A DNA stretch of 38,817 nt from Bacillota bacterium (lineage in GTDB: Bacteria; Bacillota; Clostridia; Tissierellales; Peptoniphilaceae): contig JAEZZB010000017.1 in assembly GCA_023442495.1 (NCBI GenBank), positions 1 to 38,817 of the forward strand, given 5' to 3'. The translations under genes and the position numbers were made by a program. The notes under the pieces were generated by a model. The model had not been told where the DNA came from. It saw nothing but the letters and a program-made list of their open reading frames with translations, and did not search any database. This document shows positions 1-9,678 of the stretch, piece after piece; position 1 is the first letter of the stretch; each line of letters begins with the position of its first letter.

Positions 1-948
1 CAAGTATTTCTATTGCTTCTGTGTAAGTTAGTCTCTTGAAATCTGATTCAACTAATTTATTAAGTTTTTCAATAATTCCCTTTTCAACAAATGAATCGAA
101 AAGTTTCATCTCTTCTGGTAATTTATCTAAAACATGACGAATAATATATTTAACCATTTCTTCAGCTAAATCCATAACTTCTGACAGTGTTGCAAATGCT
201 ACTTCTGGTTCAATCATCCAGAATTCTGCAGCATGTCTTGGTGTATTTGAATGTTCAGCTCTAAAAGTTGGACCAAATGTATAAACCTTTGAATAAGCCA
301 TAGCAAATCCTTCAACTTCTAGTTGTCCACTAACGGTTAGATTTGACATAGCTCCAAAGAAATCTTTTGTATAATCTATTTGACCATCTTCATTTCTAGG
401 GGTTTCTTTATCTGGATTAAATGTAGTTACCCTAAACATTTCTCCTGCACCTTCTGCATCCGATGCAGTTATAATTGGAGTATGAATATATACAAATCCT
501 CTTTCATTAAAGAATTTATGAATTGCAAAAGCAAGTTCGCTTCTAACTCTGAAAACTGCATTAAATGCATTTGTTCTCATACGAAGTGATGGCATAGTTC
601 TTAAAAATTCAAATGTATGTCTTTTATTTTGAAGTGGATAATCTTTATCAGATTCACTCAAAATTTCGATTTCTCTTGCTTGAATTTCAAAATCTTGCTT
701 TGCGCCTTCTGGTTCAACTAATAGGCCTTTAACTTTAACTGCTGAATAAATCCCCAATGAAAAAACTTCTTTGAAATTATTCACATTAGATTCTACAACA
801 ACTTGCACATTATTAAAAAATGTTCCGTCATTAATTTCTAAAAATCCTATATTTTTTGATTCTCTAGATTTTTTAATCCATCCATGTATTTCAATTTCTT
901 TTCCTACATAATCTTTATAACTTGTGAATAACTCTTTAATTTCCATTT
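1..948 (-). CDS. asnS: Asparaginyl-tRNA synthetase (3' end outside window)
   Basis: Class II aminoacyl-tRNA synthetase that charges tRNA-Asn with asparagine in the cytosol. The visible 316 codons hold an N-terminal OB-fold anticodon-binding domain (about residues 10-100, with GWIKKSR near the start) and the start of the catalytic core, including the motif 2 stretch FRAEHSNTPRHAAEF. Family length is about 460 residues, so roughly the last third lies left of the window. The ATG at 948 is preferred because a GGAG lies 10 bases upstream; an in-frame ATG at 957 sits too close to that SD. The start overlaps the end of rarA by 13 bases, so the two are probably translationally coupled. AsnRS rather than AspRS is favoured by overall resemblance and the short OB domain. 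Confidence 0.95.
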
Positions 949-2276
949 TTCTCATTCTCCTTAATTCTTTCTAATCTTTCATTAATATTTTTTTCATATC
1001 CAATATTTTTCTTATTATAAAAATTTATATCAGTGATTTCTTTTGGTAAATAGATTTGATTTGTATATCCATAATTATAGTCATGTGGATATTTGTATCT
1101 TTCATGATTTGGTATTTCAGTATATCCTACGCTATGACTATCTCTTAAATGTATTGGAATTTCATAATCTTTATTATTTTCAACAAAATTAAGCGCATCA
1201 TTTATGGCAAGATATGCTGAATTTGATTTCGGCGCTAGAGCCATATATATTACAGCATTTGCAAGAATAATTCTCGCTTCTGGAAGTCCAACCACATCAA
1301 TTGATTGAAATGCAGAATTTGCAATATTTATAGCATTAGGATCTGCAAGCCCAATGTCTTCCGATGCCAATATGATTATACGTCTTGCAATAAATTTAAT
1401 ATCTTCTCCCGCATGAAGCATCTTTGCAAGATAATAAATAGCTGCATTGGGATCTGAACCTCTCATTGATTTTATAAATGCAGAAATTGTATTGTAATGC
1501 TCATCTGCACTCTTATCATATACTGCAGCTTTGCTAATAATAGAATTTTGCATAGTCTCTAAATCAAGTATTATTTTACCATTTTTTTCATCAGTTGATA
1601 AGACTGCAATCTCTAAACTATTAAGTAAACTTCTTGCATCACCATTACTAGTTTGAATTAAATAATCTATAGCTCTTTCATCTATTTCTATATCTTTATA
1701 TCCATATCCATTTTCTTTATCCGATAGTGCATTGGCAATAAGTAATCTTAAATCATCATCTTCAAGTCTATTTAATGTTAATACTTGTGATCTAGATATA
1801 AGCGCTTTATTTACTTCAAAATATGGATTTTCTGTAGTTGCCCCTATTAAAACAATAAGACCCGACTCTATATGGGGTAAAAGAGTATCTTGTTGAGATT
1901 TGTTAAATCTATGAATCTCATCAATAAATAGCAAAGTTCTAATTGAATAAATGGATAGATTTTCTTCAGCTCTTTGAACAACAGCTTTTATATCTTTTAC
2001 TCCTGATGATGTAGCTGATAATTCTTGATAATCCATTTTAGTCGTCTTTGCAATAATATATGCTAGAGAAGTTTTGCCAGTTCCTGGCGGTCCATAAAAT
2101 ATCATGGATGAAAGTCTATCGGCTTTTATCATTCTGTTTAATGGTTTATCCTTACCCACCAAATGCTTTTGACCGACAAATTCATTAAGTGTTTTTGGTC
2201 TTAATCTTGACGCAAGAGGTTTATTAATATTTAATTGTTCTTCCTTATTAATTTCAAAAAAGTCTAAATTATCCAT
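936..2276 (-). CDS. rarA: Replication-associated recombination protein A (AAA+ ATPase)
   Basis: RarA (MgsA/WRNIP1 family) is a clamp-loader-like AAA+ ATPase acting at stalled replication forks. Walker A GPPGTGKT is at residues 62-69 and Walker B LLFIDE at 115-120, followed by the family-typical IHRFNKSQQD. The sensor region GATTENPYFEVN and a C-terminal tetramerisation domain with RGSDPNAAIYYLAKM are also present. At 446 residues it has normal length. It lies 59 bases after nrdR, with a hairpin terminator between them, so it depends on read-through or a promoter I cannot place. An RBS (GAAGGG) precedes the ATG. It overlaps asnS at its 3' end. Confidence 0.95.
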   Translation of the reverse strand: MDNLDFFEINKEEQLNINKPLASRLRPKTLNEFVGQKHLVGKDKPLNRMIKADRLSSMIFYGPPGTGKTSLAYIIAKTTKMDYQELSATSSGVKDIKAVVQRAEENLSIYSIRTLLFIDEIHRFNKSQQDTLLPHIESGLIVLIGATTENPYFEVNKALISRSQVLTLNRLEDDDLRLLIANALSDKENGYGYKDIEIDERAIDYLIQTSNGDARSLLNSLEIAVLSTDEKNGKIILDLETMQNSIISKAAVYDKSADEHYNTISAFIKSMRGSDPNAAIYYLAKMLHAGEDIKFIARRIIILASEDIGLADPNAINIANSAFQSIDVVGLPEARIILANAVIYMALAPKSNSAYLAINDALNFVENNKDYEIPIHLRDSHSVGYTEIPNHERYKYPHDYNYGYTNQIYLPKEITDINFYNKKNIGYEKNINERLERIKENEKNGN

Positions 2277-2296
2277 TAATACCCTTCAATTCATAT

Positions 2297-2331
2297 TAAA
2301 AAGAAATGCCTTATTAAAAAACAAGGCATTT
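2297..2331 (-). terminator. Rho-independent terminator after nrdR
   Basis: On the minus strand a perfect 9-bp stem (AAATGCCTT/AAGGCATTT, plus positions 2304-2312 and 2323-2331) is followed by a T-rich tail. It sits between nrdR and rarA and probably ends or attenuates the ftsZ-nrdR transcript. Confidence 0.8.
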
Positions 2332-2335
2332 TCAA

Positions 2336-2785
2336 TTAATCTTTTAAGTTTTCAATTTCATCTGCAAATGATTGTACATCGTCAAACTCACGATATACAG
2401 ATGCAAATCTTACATAAGCAATCTTATCGATATTTTTAAGTTTATCCATTACTAATTCACCAATATATGCTGATGTAACTTCTTTTTGATTCAAATGATT
2501 GATTTCAGTTTCAATTTCTTCGACTGCCTTCTCAAGTGTTTCAAGTTCAATAGGTCTTTTTTCACAAGATTTTATCAAACTATTGAGTATTTTAGAACTT
2601 TGGAAAGGCTCTCTTGTTTCATCTTTTTTAATTACAACTACAGTTTGATCTTCAACCCTTTCATAGGTTGTAAATCTTTTTTTACATTTTAAACATTCAC
2701 GTCTACGTCTAATTGATTCGTTGCTATCTGTAGGTCTTGTGTCAATTACTTTTGAATCATGGAAACCACAAAATGGACATTTCAT
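2336..2785 (-). CDS. nrdR: Transcriptional repressor NrdR
   Basis: NrdR is the nucleotide-sensing repressor of ribonucleotide reductase genes. It senses ATP/dATP through an ATP-cone and binds NrdR boxes. The N-terminal zinc ribbon has Cys3, Cys6, Cys31 and Cys34 (CPFCG and CLKCKKRF), and the ATP-cone starts near residue 49 (VVIKKDETREPF). The 149-residue length is typical. It begins 22 bases after ftsZ with no terminator between, so it should be co-transcribed with ftsZ. In many spore-forming Clostridia a block of sporulation sigma-factor genes separates ftsZ from nrdR; here they are adjacent. No ribonucleotide reductase gene is in the window. Confidence 0.96.
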   Translation of the reverse strand: MKCPFCGFHDSKVIDTRPTDSNESIRRRRECLKCKKRFTTYERVEDQTVVVIKKDETREPFQSSKILNSLIKSCEKRPIELETLEKAVEEIETEINHLNQKEVTSAYIGELVMDKLKNIDKIAYVRFASVYREFDDVQSFADEIENLKD

Positions 2786-2807
2786 ATTTATATCCTATCT
2801 ATATTAA

Positions 2808-3848
2808 TTATTTTAAAAAATCAGGAATCACAAATCCTCCATCATTCTTGTCTGTGTTAGTTTTTCTAGTACTTTCAGTTGAAGATACAATTTTTCTATT
2901 ATCAAATCCTGTACCAATAACAGTTATCTTGATTTCGTCTTTTAATGATTCATCTAAACCAGCACCAAATATGATGTTTGCATCTGAATCGATTTGTTCT
3001 CTAATTAATTCTGAAGCTTCGTTGATTTCAAAGATTCCTAAATCAGCTCCTGAAATATTAATTAATACAGCTTTAGCTCCATCAATTGATGTTTCAAGTA
3101 AAGGTGATTTGATTGCTTGTTTTGCAGCTTCGGTTGCTCTATTTTCACCTGTTGCATAACCAATGCCCATGTGAGCAACTCCTTGGTCTTTCATTACTGA
3201 TTCAACGTCAGCGAAGTCTAAATTGATTAAAGCTGGAACAGCAATTAGGTCTGAAATACCTTTAACACCATCTAAAATAACTTTATCTGCCATCTTAAAT
3301 GCATCAACCATTGATGTTCTCTTTTCAGAAATTTGTAGTAATCTATCATTTGGCACAACAATTAATGTATCAACATTTTTCTTTAATCTTTCGATACCTT
3401 GTTCTGCTTGATTTTGTCTTGTACGACCTTCAAATGTAAATGGTCTTGTTACAACTGCAACAGTTAAAATACCCATATCTTTAGCTAATTGTGCAACTAC
3501 TGGAGCAGCTCCTGTACCTGTACCACCACCCATACCAGCAGTTACAAATACCATATCTGCACCTTCAAGAACAGATTCGATTTCTTGTTTACTTTCATCA
3601 GCAGCTTTTTCACCAGTTTCTGGATGTCCACCAGAACCTAATCCTTTAGTAAGTTTTTGACCAATTTGTAAAGTCTTGTCTGAATTCATAGAATCAAGTA
3701 TTTGTTTATCTGTATTAATAGCGATAAATTCTACACCAGTTAATCCACTATCTTTCATTCTTCTGATAGCATTGTTTCCACCGCCACCTACACCAATAAC
3801 TTTAATCTTAGCTAAACCATTATTAACTTCCATATCGAAATTACTCAT
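2808..3848 (-). CDS. ftsZ: Cell division GTPase FtsZ
   Basis: FtsZ is the tubulin-like GTPase that forms the division ring. GTP-binding motifs are clear: GVGGGGNN (residues 19-26) and the tubulin signature GGGTGTG (107-113), with the T7-loop region NLDFADV further on. The protein is short (346 residues) because the linker between the globular core (ending near GTGFD, 312-316) and the C-terminal partner peptide is only about 22 residues. The peptide reads FVIPDFLK and stops there, without the basic tail often seen after it. An SD of GGAGG precedes the ATG. It has its own promoter about 60 bases upstream and no ftsA beside it. Confidence 0.98.
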   Translation of the reverse strand: MSNFDMEVNNGLAKIKVIGVGGGGNNAIRRMKDSGLTGVEFIAINTDKQILDSMNSDKTLQIGQKLTKGLGSGGHPETGEKAADESKQEIESVLEGADMVFVTAGMGGGTGTGAAPVVAQLAKDMGILTVAVVTRPFTFEGRTRQNQAEQGIERLKKNVDTLIVVPNDRLLQISEKRTSMVDAFKMADKVILDGVKGISDLIAVPALINLDFADVESVMKDQGVAHMGIGYATGENRATEAAKQAIKSPLLETSIDGAKAVLINISGADLGIFEINEASELIREQIDSDANIIFGAGLDESLKDEIKITVIGTGFDNRKIVSSTESTRKTNTDKNDGGFVIPDFLK

Positions 3849-3904
3849 TTTTTTTCCTCCAAATTTTAGTACACATTTTAAATCTACATTAATATCTATG
3901 TTAC

Positions 3905-3913
3905 ATTATATCA
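3905..3913 (-). promoter_or_regulatory. Extended -10 promoter of ftsZ-nrdR
   Basis: On the minus strand TGATATAAT gives a consensus -10 with a TGn extension; the -10 hexamer is at 3910-3905. No good -35 is visible at 17 bases. It lies in the gap between ftsW and ftsZ and would give a leader of about 50 bases. Confidence 0.65.
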
Positions 3914-3944
3914 ATACTTTAACATATTTGTAAACATTTTTATA

Positions 3945-5141
3945 CTATTTCAAATTTTTATTTTTCTTTTCTTTTGTTAATTCATAATTATTGAATCTAG
4001 AAATGTTCAATACTACCCCAAACATCACACAAAAAGCAAGTATTGAAGTACCTCCATTTGATATAAATGGGAGTGTTATACCCGTATTCGGTATTAAACT
4101 CAATGAAACTCCAATATTTACTAGTGATTGTATCACATAAATCATTCCAATACCTAAACATAAAAATTTAGCGAAAATATCTTTTGATTTTAGAGCTTCT
4201 CTTATTGTAATATATGCAATTGTCATTATTAATAATATAACTATTACAGAACCAATAAACCCAAATTCTTCACTTATAACTGAAAATATCATATCGTTAT
4301 GTACTTCTGTTGCAAGATATCCGTTTTTATAAATAGATCTACCATAGCCTTGACCAAGTACTCCACCTCGAGATACAGCAAATAATCCATTTAATACTTG
4401 CCATGATAAATCGCTATAATGTAATTCAGGATTTAAAAATGCAGTAAATCTATTAATTTGATATTGTTCTAAATTTTTATATAATACAAAAACTGCCACT
4501 ATTCCAATTAAAACAATTGGAATTAAATGCTTAGACTTTAGTCCACCTACTAAATACATAATCGAAAGCGATAAAATTAAAACTAATGATGTTGATAAAT
4601 CTGTTTGGAATAGAATAAGTATAAAAGGTATCCCGATTATTAAACCAGCTGGTATAACTGACCTACTAAAATATTCCATATTTTTTTGATTATTTGCAAG
4701 AAAAGTAGCAAGCATTATAATCGTTGTCAATTTAGCAATATCAGAAGGCATAAAACGTATTCCAAGATTTATAGCTCTTCTTGCTCCATTTACTGAAACA
4801 GAAAAAGGCGGTATATATACTAATATTAATAAGAGTATAGAAATCACATAAAATAAAAATGCATATTTTTTATAAAATTTATAATTGATTTTAGATACTA
4901 TAAACATCATAACTATACCAATTATAAAAAATAAACTTTGTCTTACTACATAATAATATCTATTTAAATTATATTTAATGGTCAAATAGGAAGAAGCTGA
5001 AAGTAAAAATGCTAATCCCAAGATCCCAATAAATACTATAAAAATAAAAAGATAAATATTTAATTTTGATGATTTTTGTTCATAATTCCAATATCTATTG
5101 ATAATGATATTTAAATTATTTATTTTCTTTTTTCTTCTCAT
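3945..5141 (-). CDS. ftsW: SEDS-family peptidoglycan glycosyltransferase FtsW
   Basis: A polytopic membrane protein of the FtsW/RodA/SpoVE (SEDS) family, which polymerises lipid II together with a class B PBP. About ten hydrophobic segments follow a basic cytoplasmic N-terminus. Family signatures include GARRAINLGIRFMPSDIAK in the middle and the C-terminal ISNGGTSILAFCVMFGVVLNISR. Placement in the dcw cluster after murD favours FtsW over RodA. The start at 5141 overlaps murD by 26 bases in another frame; the SD is weak, so translation may rely on coupling. No murG follows, unlike in the Bacillus or E. coli clusters. Confidence 0.9.
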   Translation of the reverse strand: MRRKKKINNLNIIINRYWNYEQKSSKLNIYLFIFIVFIGILGLAFLLSASSYLTIKYNLNRYYYVVRQSLFFIIGIVMMFIVSKINYKFYKKYAFLFYVISILLLILVYIPPFSVSVNGARRAINLGIRFMPSDIAKLTTIIMLATFLANNQKNMEYFSRSVIPAGLIIGIPFILILFQTDLSTSLVLILSLSIMYLVGGLKSKHLIPIVLIGIVAVFVLYKNLEQYQINRFTAFLNPELHYSDLSWQVLNGLFAVSRGGVLGQGYGRSIYKNGYLATEVHNDMIFSVISEEFGFIGSVIVILLIMTIAYITIREALKSKDIFAKFLCLGIGMIYVIQSLVNIGVSLSLIPNTGITLPFISNGGTSILAFCVMFGVVLNISRFNNYELTKEKKNKNLK

Positions 5142-6459
5142 ATTCTTGTACTATATTTTTGAAATGTTTTCCTCTATCAATATAATTTTTATACATATCC
5201 CATGATGCACAAGCTGGTGATAACAAGACTATATCCCCTTCTTTAGCCAATTTAAATACATTTTGCATTGCTACATCTAAATTATTTACTACAATTGTAT
5301 TTTCTATTTTTTTTCTTTTTGCAGCTTCATTTATTTTTTGAGCCGTTTCTCCAAATGCTATCAAATATTTTATATTTGAAACATTCTCAAATAAATCATC
5401 AAACTCTATTTTTTTATCATATCCACCAGCAAGTAAAATAATATTATTTTTAAATCCTGTAAGAGCTTTTCTGGTAGAGTCAATATTTGTTCCTTTAGAG
5501 TCATTATAATATTTTACACCATCTATTTCTAATACGAATTCAATTCTATGTTCTATTGATTTAAAAGTTTTAATTCCTTTTACAATTTCATCAAATGTTA
5601 ATCCATAAGCTCTACATGCAAGTACTGCACTTAATATATTTGATACATTGTGGTCACCTACTAAATTAATAATATTCCTATTAAATTTAGCTTCACCATT
5701 TATGATATATTTTCCATTAAAATAGCAATCTGCTTCTTCTTTTAATGAAAAATATTTAATATTAGAAATAACATTGATTTTTTTTAAGATTTCATCATCT
5801 TTATTTAAAATTAAATAATCAGTTGGTTCAATATTTTTATAAATATTTTTCTTTGCATTTACATAATTTTTAAAGTTTCCGTGCCAATCTATATGATCTG
5901 GACTTATATTAGTGATTATAGAAATTTTAGCTCTAAAATCAACAATACTTTCTAATTGAAAACTTGATACTTCAATTACATATGTATAATCAAGTCCATA
6001 ATTGTACATTTCATATAATAGCCCAACTCCTATATTACCAACCGCACGCACTTTTCTTCCTGATTCTTCCAATATATGTGCAATAGCAGAAGTAACTGTA
6101 GTTTTCCCATTTGTTCCAGTAATCGCAATAAAATTATCACCACCATATAATCTATAAGCAAGTTCAATATCAGTTATAACTTCTATGCCTTTAGAAATGG
6201 CTTGTTGTATAAGATGATTTTCCATTTTTATTCCTGGACTCTTTAACAAGCAATACAATTCATTCCATGGAATATCTACATCTTCTTGAATTATTTCAAA
6301 ATTATATTCATCTATTGAATATACATCTTGTCTAAGTTCTTCATATTCTCTATCATCAAATATTAATACTTCAGCTCCCATATTTGATAAAGCTTTTACA
6401 CTAGATTTTCCTGAAATACCTAAGCCGAATACTAATATTTTTTTATTTTTTATTTCCAT
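5116..6459 (-). CDS. murD: UDP-N-acetylmuramoylalanine--D-glutamate ligase
   Basis: MurD adds D-glutamate to UDP-MurNAc-L-Ala in the cytoplasmic phase of peptidoglycan synthesis. An N-terminal Rossmann-like domain (VFGLGISGKSS, from about residue 10) is followed by the ATP-binding ITGTNGKTT (residues 113-121). The central domain carries NISPDHIDWHG, and the C-terminal Mur ligase domain carries YNDSKGTNIDSTRKAL, typical for MurD. The length (447) is normal. It starts 8 bases after mraY. murE and murF, which often flank mraY, are not in this cluster. Confidence 0.97.
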   Translation of the reverse strand: MEIKNKKILVFGLGISGKSSVKALSNMGAEVLIFDDREYEELRQDVYSIDEYNFEIIQEDVDIPWNELYCLLKSPGIKMENHLIQQAISKGIEVITDIELAYRLYGGDNFIAITGTNGKTTVTSAIAHILEESGRKVRAVGNIGVGLLYEMYNYGLDYTYVIEVSSFQLESIVDFRAKISIITNISPDHIDWHGNFKNYVNAKKNIYKNIEPTDYLILNKDDEILKKINVISNIKYFSLKEEADCYFNGKYIINGEAKFNRNIINLVGDHNVSNILSAVLACRAYGLTFDEIVKGIKTFKSIEHRIEFVLEIDGVKYYNDSKGTNIDSTRKALTGFKNNIILLAGGYDKKIEFDDLFENVSNIKYLIAFGETAQKINEAAKRKKIENTIVVNNLDVAMQNVFKLAKEGDIVLLSPACASWDMYKNYIDRGKHFKNIVQEYEKKKENK

Positions 6460-6467
6460 TTATTTTC

Positions 6468-7415
6468 CTATGCTAAATATATAGTTAATAGTGCAAGCAT
6501 AACGCTAATCACTTGGAAAGCTGCAACTATCTTAGTTTCCTTATGTCCTTTTAGTTCAAAGTGATGATGAATAGGACTCATCAAAAACACTCTTTTTCCT
6601 GTTTTTTTATATGAAATTACTTGAATTATAACAGATAAAGCTTCTACTAAATAAACACCTGCTAGAAAAATTAAATAAATTGGTTTATTTAATATTATAA
6701 CCATAGAAACAACTGCTCCACCTATTGCCATAGAACCAGTATCTCCCATAAATATAGATGCTGGATTTGAATTAAATACTAAAAATCCTATCAATACTCC
6801 AACAAATATTAATGCTGATTGAGTAATTTCAGGATTAAATCCTATTGACATTACAGCAATCGCTATAAATATAGGAATAGAAACTGATGATAACAATCCA
6901 TCAAGTCCATCAGAAAGATTTGCTGCATTTACAGTACCTACCATAATAAACATAATTAATGGTATAGCAAATATTCCAATATTTAAAGTATTTTTGAAAA
7001 ATGGTATATCAAGTTCTCCTATATTTATATCTAATACAAAATATTGTATTGTAGTCAATATAAAAGCTATTAAAAATTGTAAAATTAACTTTTGTCTTGC
7101 ATTTAATCCAAGATTTCTTCCATTTGATATTTTTTCGTAATCATCGATAAAACCTATAAATCCATATAAGAAAGTTGTTAATAAAACAAATAATATATTT
7201 TTATTAAATTTCACAGAAATCAAATTTACTAATATAAAAACTAGAGTAAAAGCGAATCCACCCATAGTAGGTGTTCCAGCTTTTTTATAATGTTCTATAT
7301 TTCCTTCTTCTCTAATCGGTTGACCAAAATTTCTTCCTTTAAGAAAGGGTATTAAAAAGTATATTGACGCTATTGATAATAATATAGATACAATAGTCGA
7401 TAATATTATATTCAT
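6468..7415 (-). CDS. mraY: Phospho-MurNAc-pentapeptide transferase MraY
   Basis: MraY transfers phospho-MurNAc-pentapeptide to undecaprenyl phosphate, making lipid I at the membrane. It has about ten hydrophobic segments. Cytoplasmic catalytic motifs are visible: the aspartate pair in GFIDDYEK, NLSDGLDGL, NPASIFMGDTGS, and PIHHHFE near the C-terminus. The length (315) is usual. The ATG follows the stop of the transpeptidase gene by one base, with AGGAG inside the end of that gene as SD, so the two are tightly coupled. Confidence 0.98.
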   Translation of the reverse strand: MNIILSTIVSILLSIASIYFLIPFLKGRNFGQPIREEGNIEHYKKAGTPTMGGFAFTLVFILVNLISVKFNKNILFVLLTTFLYGFIGFIDDYEKISNGRNLGLNARQKLILQFLIAFILTTIQYFVLDINIGELDIPFFKNTLNIGIFAIPLIMFIMVGTVNAANLSDGLDGLLSSVSIPIFIAIAVMSIGFNPEITQSALIFVGVLIGFLVFNSNPASIFMGDTGSMAIGGAVVSMVIILNKPIYLIFLAGVYLVEALSVIIQVISYKKTGKRVFLMSPIHHHFELKGHKETKIVAAFQVISVMLALLTIYLA

Positions 7416-7416
7416 T

Positions 7417-9669
7417 CTATTCTCCTAAATTAATTGTTATTTCTTCTTCAATATTGATAATATCATTTGGATTTGCACTTTGTTTTATAATTTTTTTACC
7501 TTCGCCATTTATACTATATTTTATATAATTATCTTCTAAAATATTTCTAGCTTCATCTAAATCCATTCCTACTAGATTTGGCATAGAAATAGAATTATTA
7601 GTTTCAAGTTTTATAACTGAATTTATTTCAATTGAATTATTTGTAGTAGGATATTGAGAAGAAATTATATGATATTCTCCATAGTTACCTTCAATATTAA
7701 CTTTTAAATTTGCATCTTCTAAAATTCTGATTGCTTCTTTTACAGTTTTATTTGTAACATCTGGTATTTGTACTAATTCTTTATCATTATTCACAATGAT
7801 AGCATTTTCTTTATCATATTCTACAAGATCATACATAATTTTTTTCGCTACTGGTAGTGCTGTAGTTGAAGAAGTTGTTTTATTTAAAGGTTCATCCACC
7901 ACTACTAATAAAGAATATTTTGGATTAGAGGCAGGATAAGTAACATATATAGAAGTTCTTGCATCTATATTATCCTTAGTATCATCACGTAAAGGATTTT
8001 CTAATTTATTTTTATATGCTGTCCCCGTTTTAGCTCCAAATTTTAAGTCCTCAGTATTCAGTCCATAATCATCAGCAGTATATTCCATATATCCATTAAT
8101 TTCTTTACTTGTTGATGCTGAGATAGTTTTACCTTTGTATTCACTTTTAATCTCATAAAGAACTTTACCATTTTTATCTGTAATTTTAGATCCAATATGT
8201 GGTTTATAATAACTACCACCATTTACCGTTGAATTCAATGTTGCTATAAATTGCACTGGATTTACAGTTGCATAATAACCAAAACTTAGTGTTCCATAGT
8301 CTACATCAGTTAAAGAAGTATCTTTTGGATAAAAACCTTGAGCTTCATTTGGTAAATCAATTCCAGATAATATACCAAGCCTAAATTGTTTAGCATATTT
8401 AATATATCTTGATTTTGTAATATCTTCTGCAAGTTGTGCATATACAGGGTTTGATGAATTTTTAAATGCTTCTTTTAGATTTTGTGGACCAAATGGATCC
8501 CAATATCTCCAAGATTTAATTACAGCATCATCACCAATTTTATAATAACCGTCATCATTATATATCTTATTTTTTAATGAATTTTCTGACTCAAGAGCTA
8601 TAGCTGATGTTATAATTTTGTATACAGAACCTGGTTCATATTGCATTGAAACAGCGTCATTATTCCATCTTGAAACTAAATAGTCAGCTTTTTTATCTTC
8701 ATCTAAACTCTTTAAAATTAATTCATCAATATCTTCATTAAATGTTCTAGGTGAATTGGCATCAAAGCTTGGCAAATTCTCTATTGCTAAAATTTCACCA
8801 TTATTAGGATCTGATAAAACAGCTGTAAGTGAATAAGGTGTTAAGTCAAAAAAAGCCTCTTTTAGTCTATTATATAAAATTTTTTGAAGATTAATATCAA
8901 TTGAAGTTACAAGATTATATGCATCTTTAGGCTCATATGACTGATTTTTGGTATATGGGATTTCGGTACCTTGTATTGCCTTAAAATATTCTTTGTATCC
9001 CGCAATTCCTGATAATACTTCATCATATTGCTTTTCAAGGCCATAATTTGCCACTTTATCTTCTTCCAGAAAACCAAGTGTACTTGATAATATCTCTCCA
9101 TTCGGATAATATCTATCATTTTGTGACACAAAAACTAAATAGTTTAAATTTAATAATTCTATTTGAGCCTTTTGAGCTCTATTTAATGATCTATATATAT
9201 ATCCTTCTCGACCATTTTCAACCATATTAAATATTTTTTTTGAATCTAAATTTAATATTTTACATATTTTCTCTATGTCTTCGTCTTCATACATTGGTAT
9301 CGAAGATAACTTTGTATAATATTCCTGATCTTCTTTTGATAATTTATTAAATTTTTCTAAATCAAGTCTTATTCTATCTGCTTCTTCACTTTTTTCCTTT
9401 GAAGTAACTGGTAATAAATATAGACTTTCAATATTCTGAGTAATTGCTAAAGGGTTATTATTTCTATCTAAAATATTTCCTCTTTTTGGCTGTATTGTTT
9501 CTCCAATCATGGAAACATTTTCACCCTTTGATTTATAATCATATGCATCTAATACTTGTAGTCTAAATAATCTAAATATAAATATGAAAGTAAAAAATGC
9601 TAGAAACAATATTAATAATCTGATTTTATCATTTGTTTTTAGCATTTTTCTATTTTTGTTATTTTTCAT
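7417..9669 (-). CDS. Class B penicillin-binding protein with two PASTA domains (FtsI/SpoVD-like)
   Basis: Division transpeptidase that cross-links septal peptidoglycan. One N-terminal membrane anchor (about residues 17-36) precedes a dimerisation domain opening with PKRGNILDRN. The transpeptidase motifs are SVYK (348-351), SSN (405-407) and KTGT (547-550). Two PASTA repeats close the protein (about 632-690 and 692-749). PASTA domains on an FtsI-type PBP are common in Bacillota (Pbp2b/Pbp2x, SpoVD). Its place after ftsL in the dcw cluster makes it the FtsI functional equivalent. At 750 residues it is a typical size. SpoVD in the strict sense is unlikely because no sporulation genes accompany it. 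Confidence 0.95.
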   Translation of the reverse strand: MKNNKNRKMLKTNDKIRLLILFLAFFTFIFIFRLFRLQVLDAYDYKSKGENVSMIGETIQPKRGNILDRNNNPLAITQNIESLYLLPVTSKEKSEEADRIRLDLEKFNKLSKEDQEYYTKLSSIPMYEDEDIEKICKILNLDSKKIFNMVENGREGYIYRSLNRAQKAQIELLNLNYLVFVSQNDRYYPNGEILSSTLGFLEEDKVANYGLEKQYDEVLSGIAGYKEYFKAIQGTEIPYTKNQSYEPKDAYNLVTSIDINLQKILYNRLKEAFFDLTPYSLTAVLSDPNNGEILAIENLPSFDANSPRTFNEDIDELILKSLDEDKKADYLVSRWNNDAVSMQYEPGSVYKIITSAIALESENSLKNKIYNDDGYYKIGDDAVIKSWRYWDPFGPQNLKEAFKNSSNPVYAQLAEDITKSRYIKYAKQFRLGILSGIDLPNEAQGFYPKDTSLTDVDYGTLSFGYYATVNPVQFIATLNSTVNGGSYYKPHIGSKITDKNGKVLYEIKSEYKGKTISASTSKEINGYMEYTADDYGLNTEDLKFGAKTGTAYKNKLENPLRDDTKDNIDARTSIYVTYPASNPKYSLLVVVDEPLNKTTSSTTALPVAKKIMYDLVEYDKENAIIVNNDKELVQIPDVTNKTVKEAIRILEDANLKVNIEGNYGEYHIISSQYPTTNNSIEINSVIKLETNNSISMPNLVGMDLDEARNILEDNYIKYSINGEGKKIIKQSANPNDIINIEEEITINLGE

Positions 9670-9678
9670 TTTTCACCA

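Noticed and set aside
2737..3159. 140-codon plus-strand open frame opposite ftsZ and the start of nrdR
   Set aside because: Fully antisense to FtsZ and NrdR, with no promoter or SD; a shadow frame.
7417..9669. Calling the PASTA transpeptidase SpoVD
   Set aside because: SpoVD and vegetative PBP2b/2x share this architecture; without sporulation genes nearby the vegetative role is the safer call.
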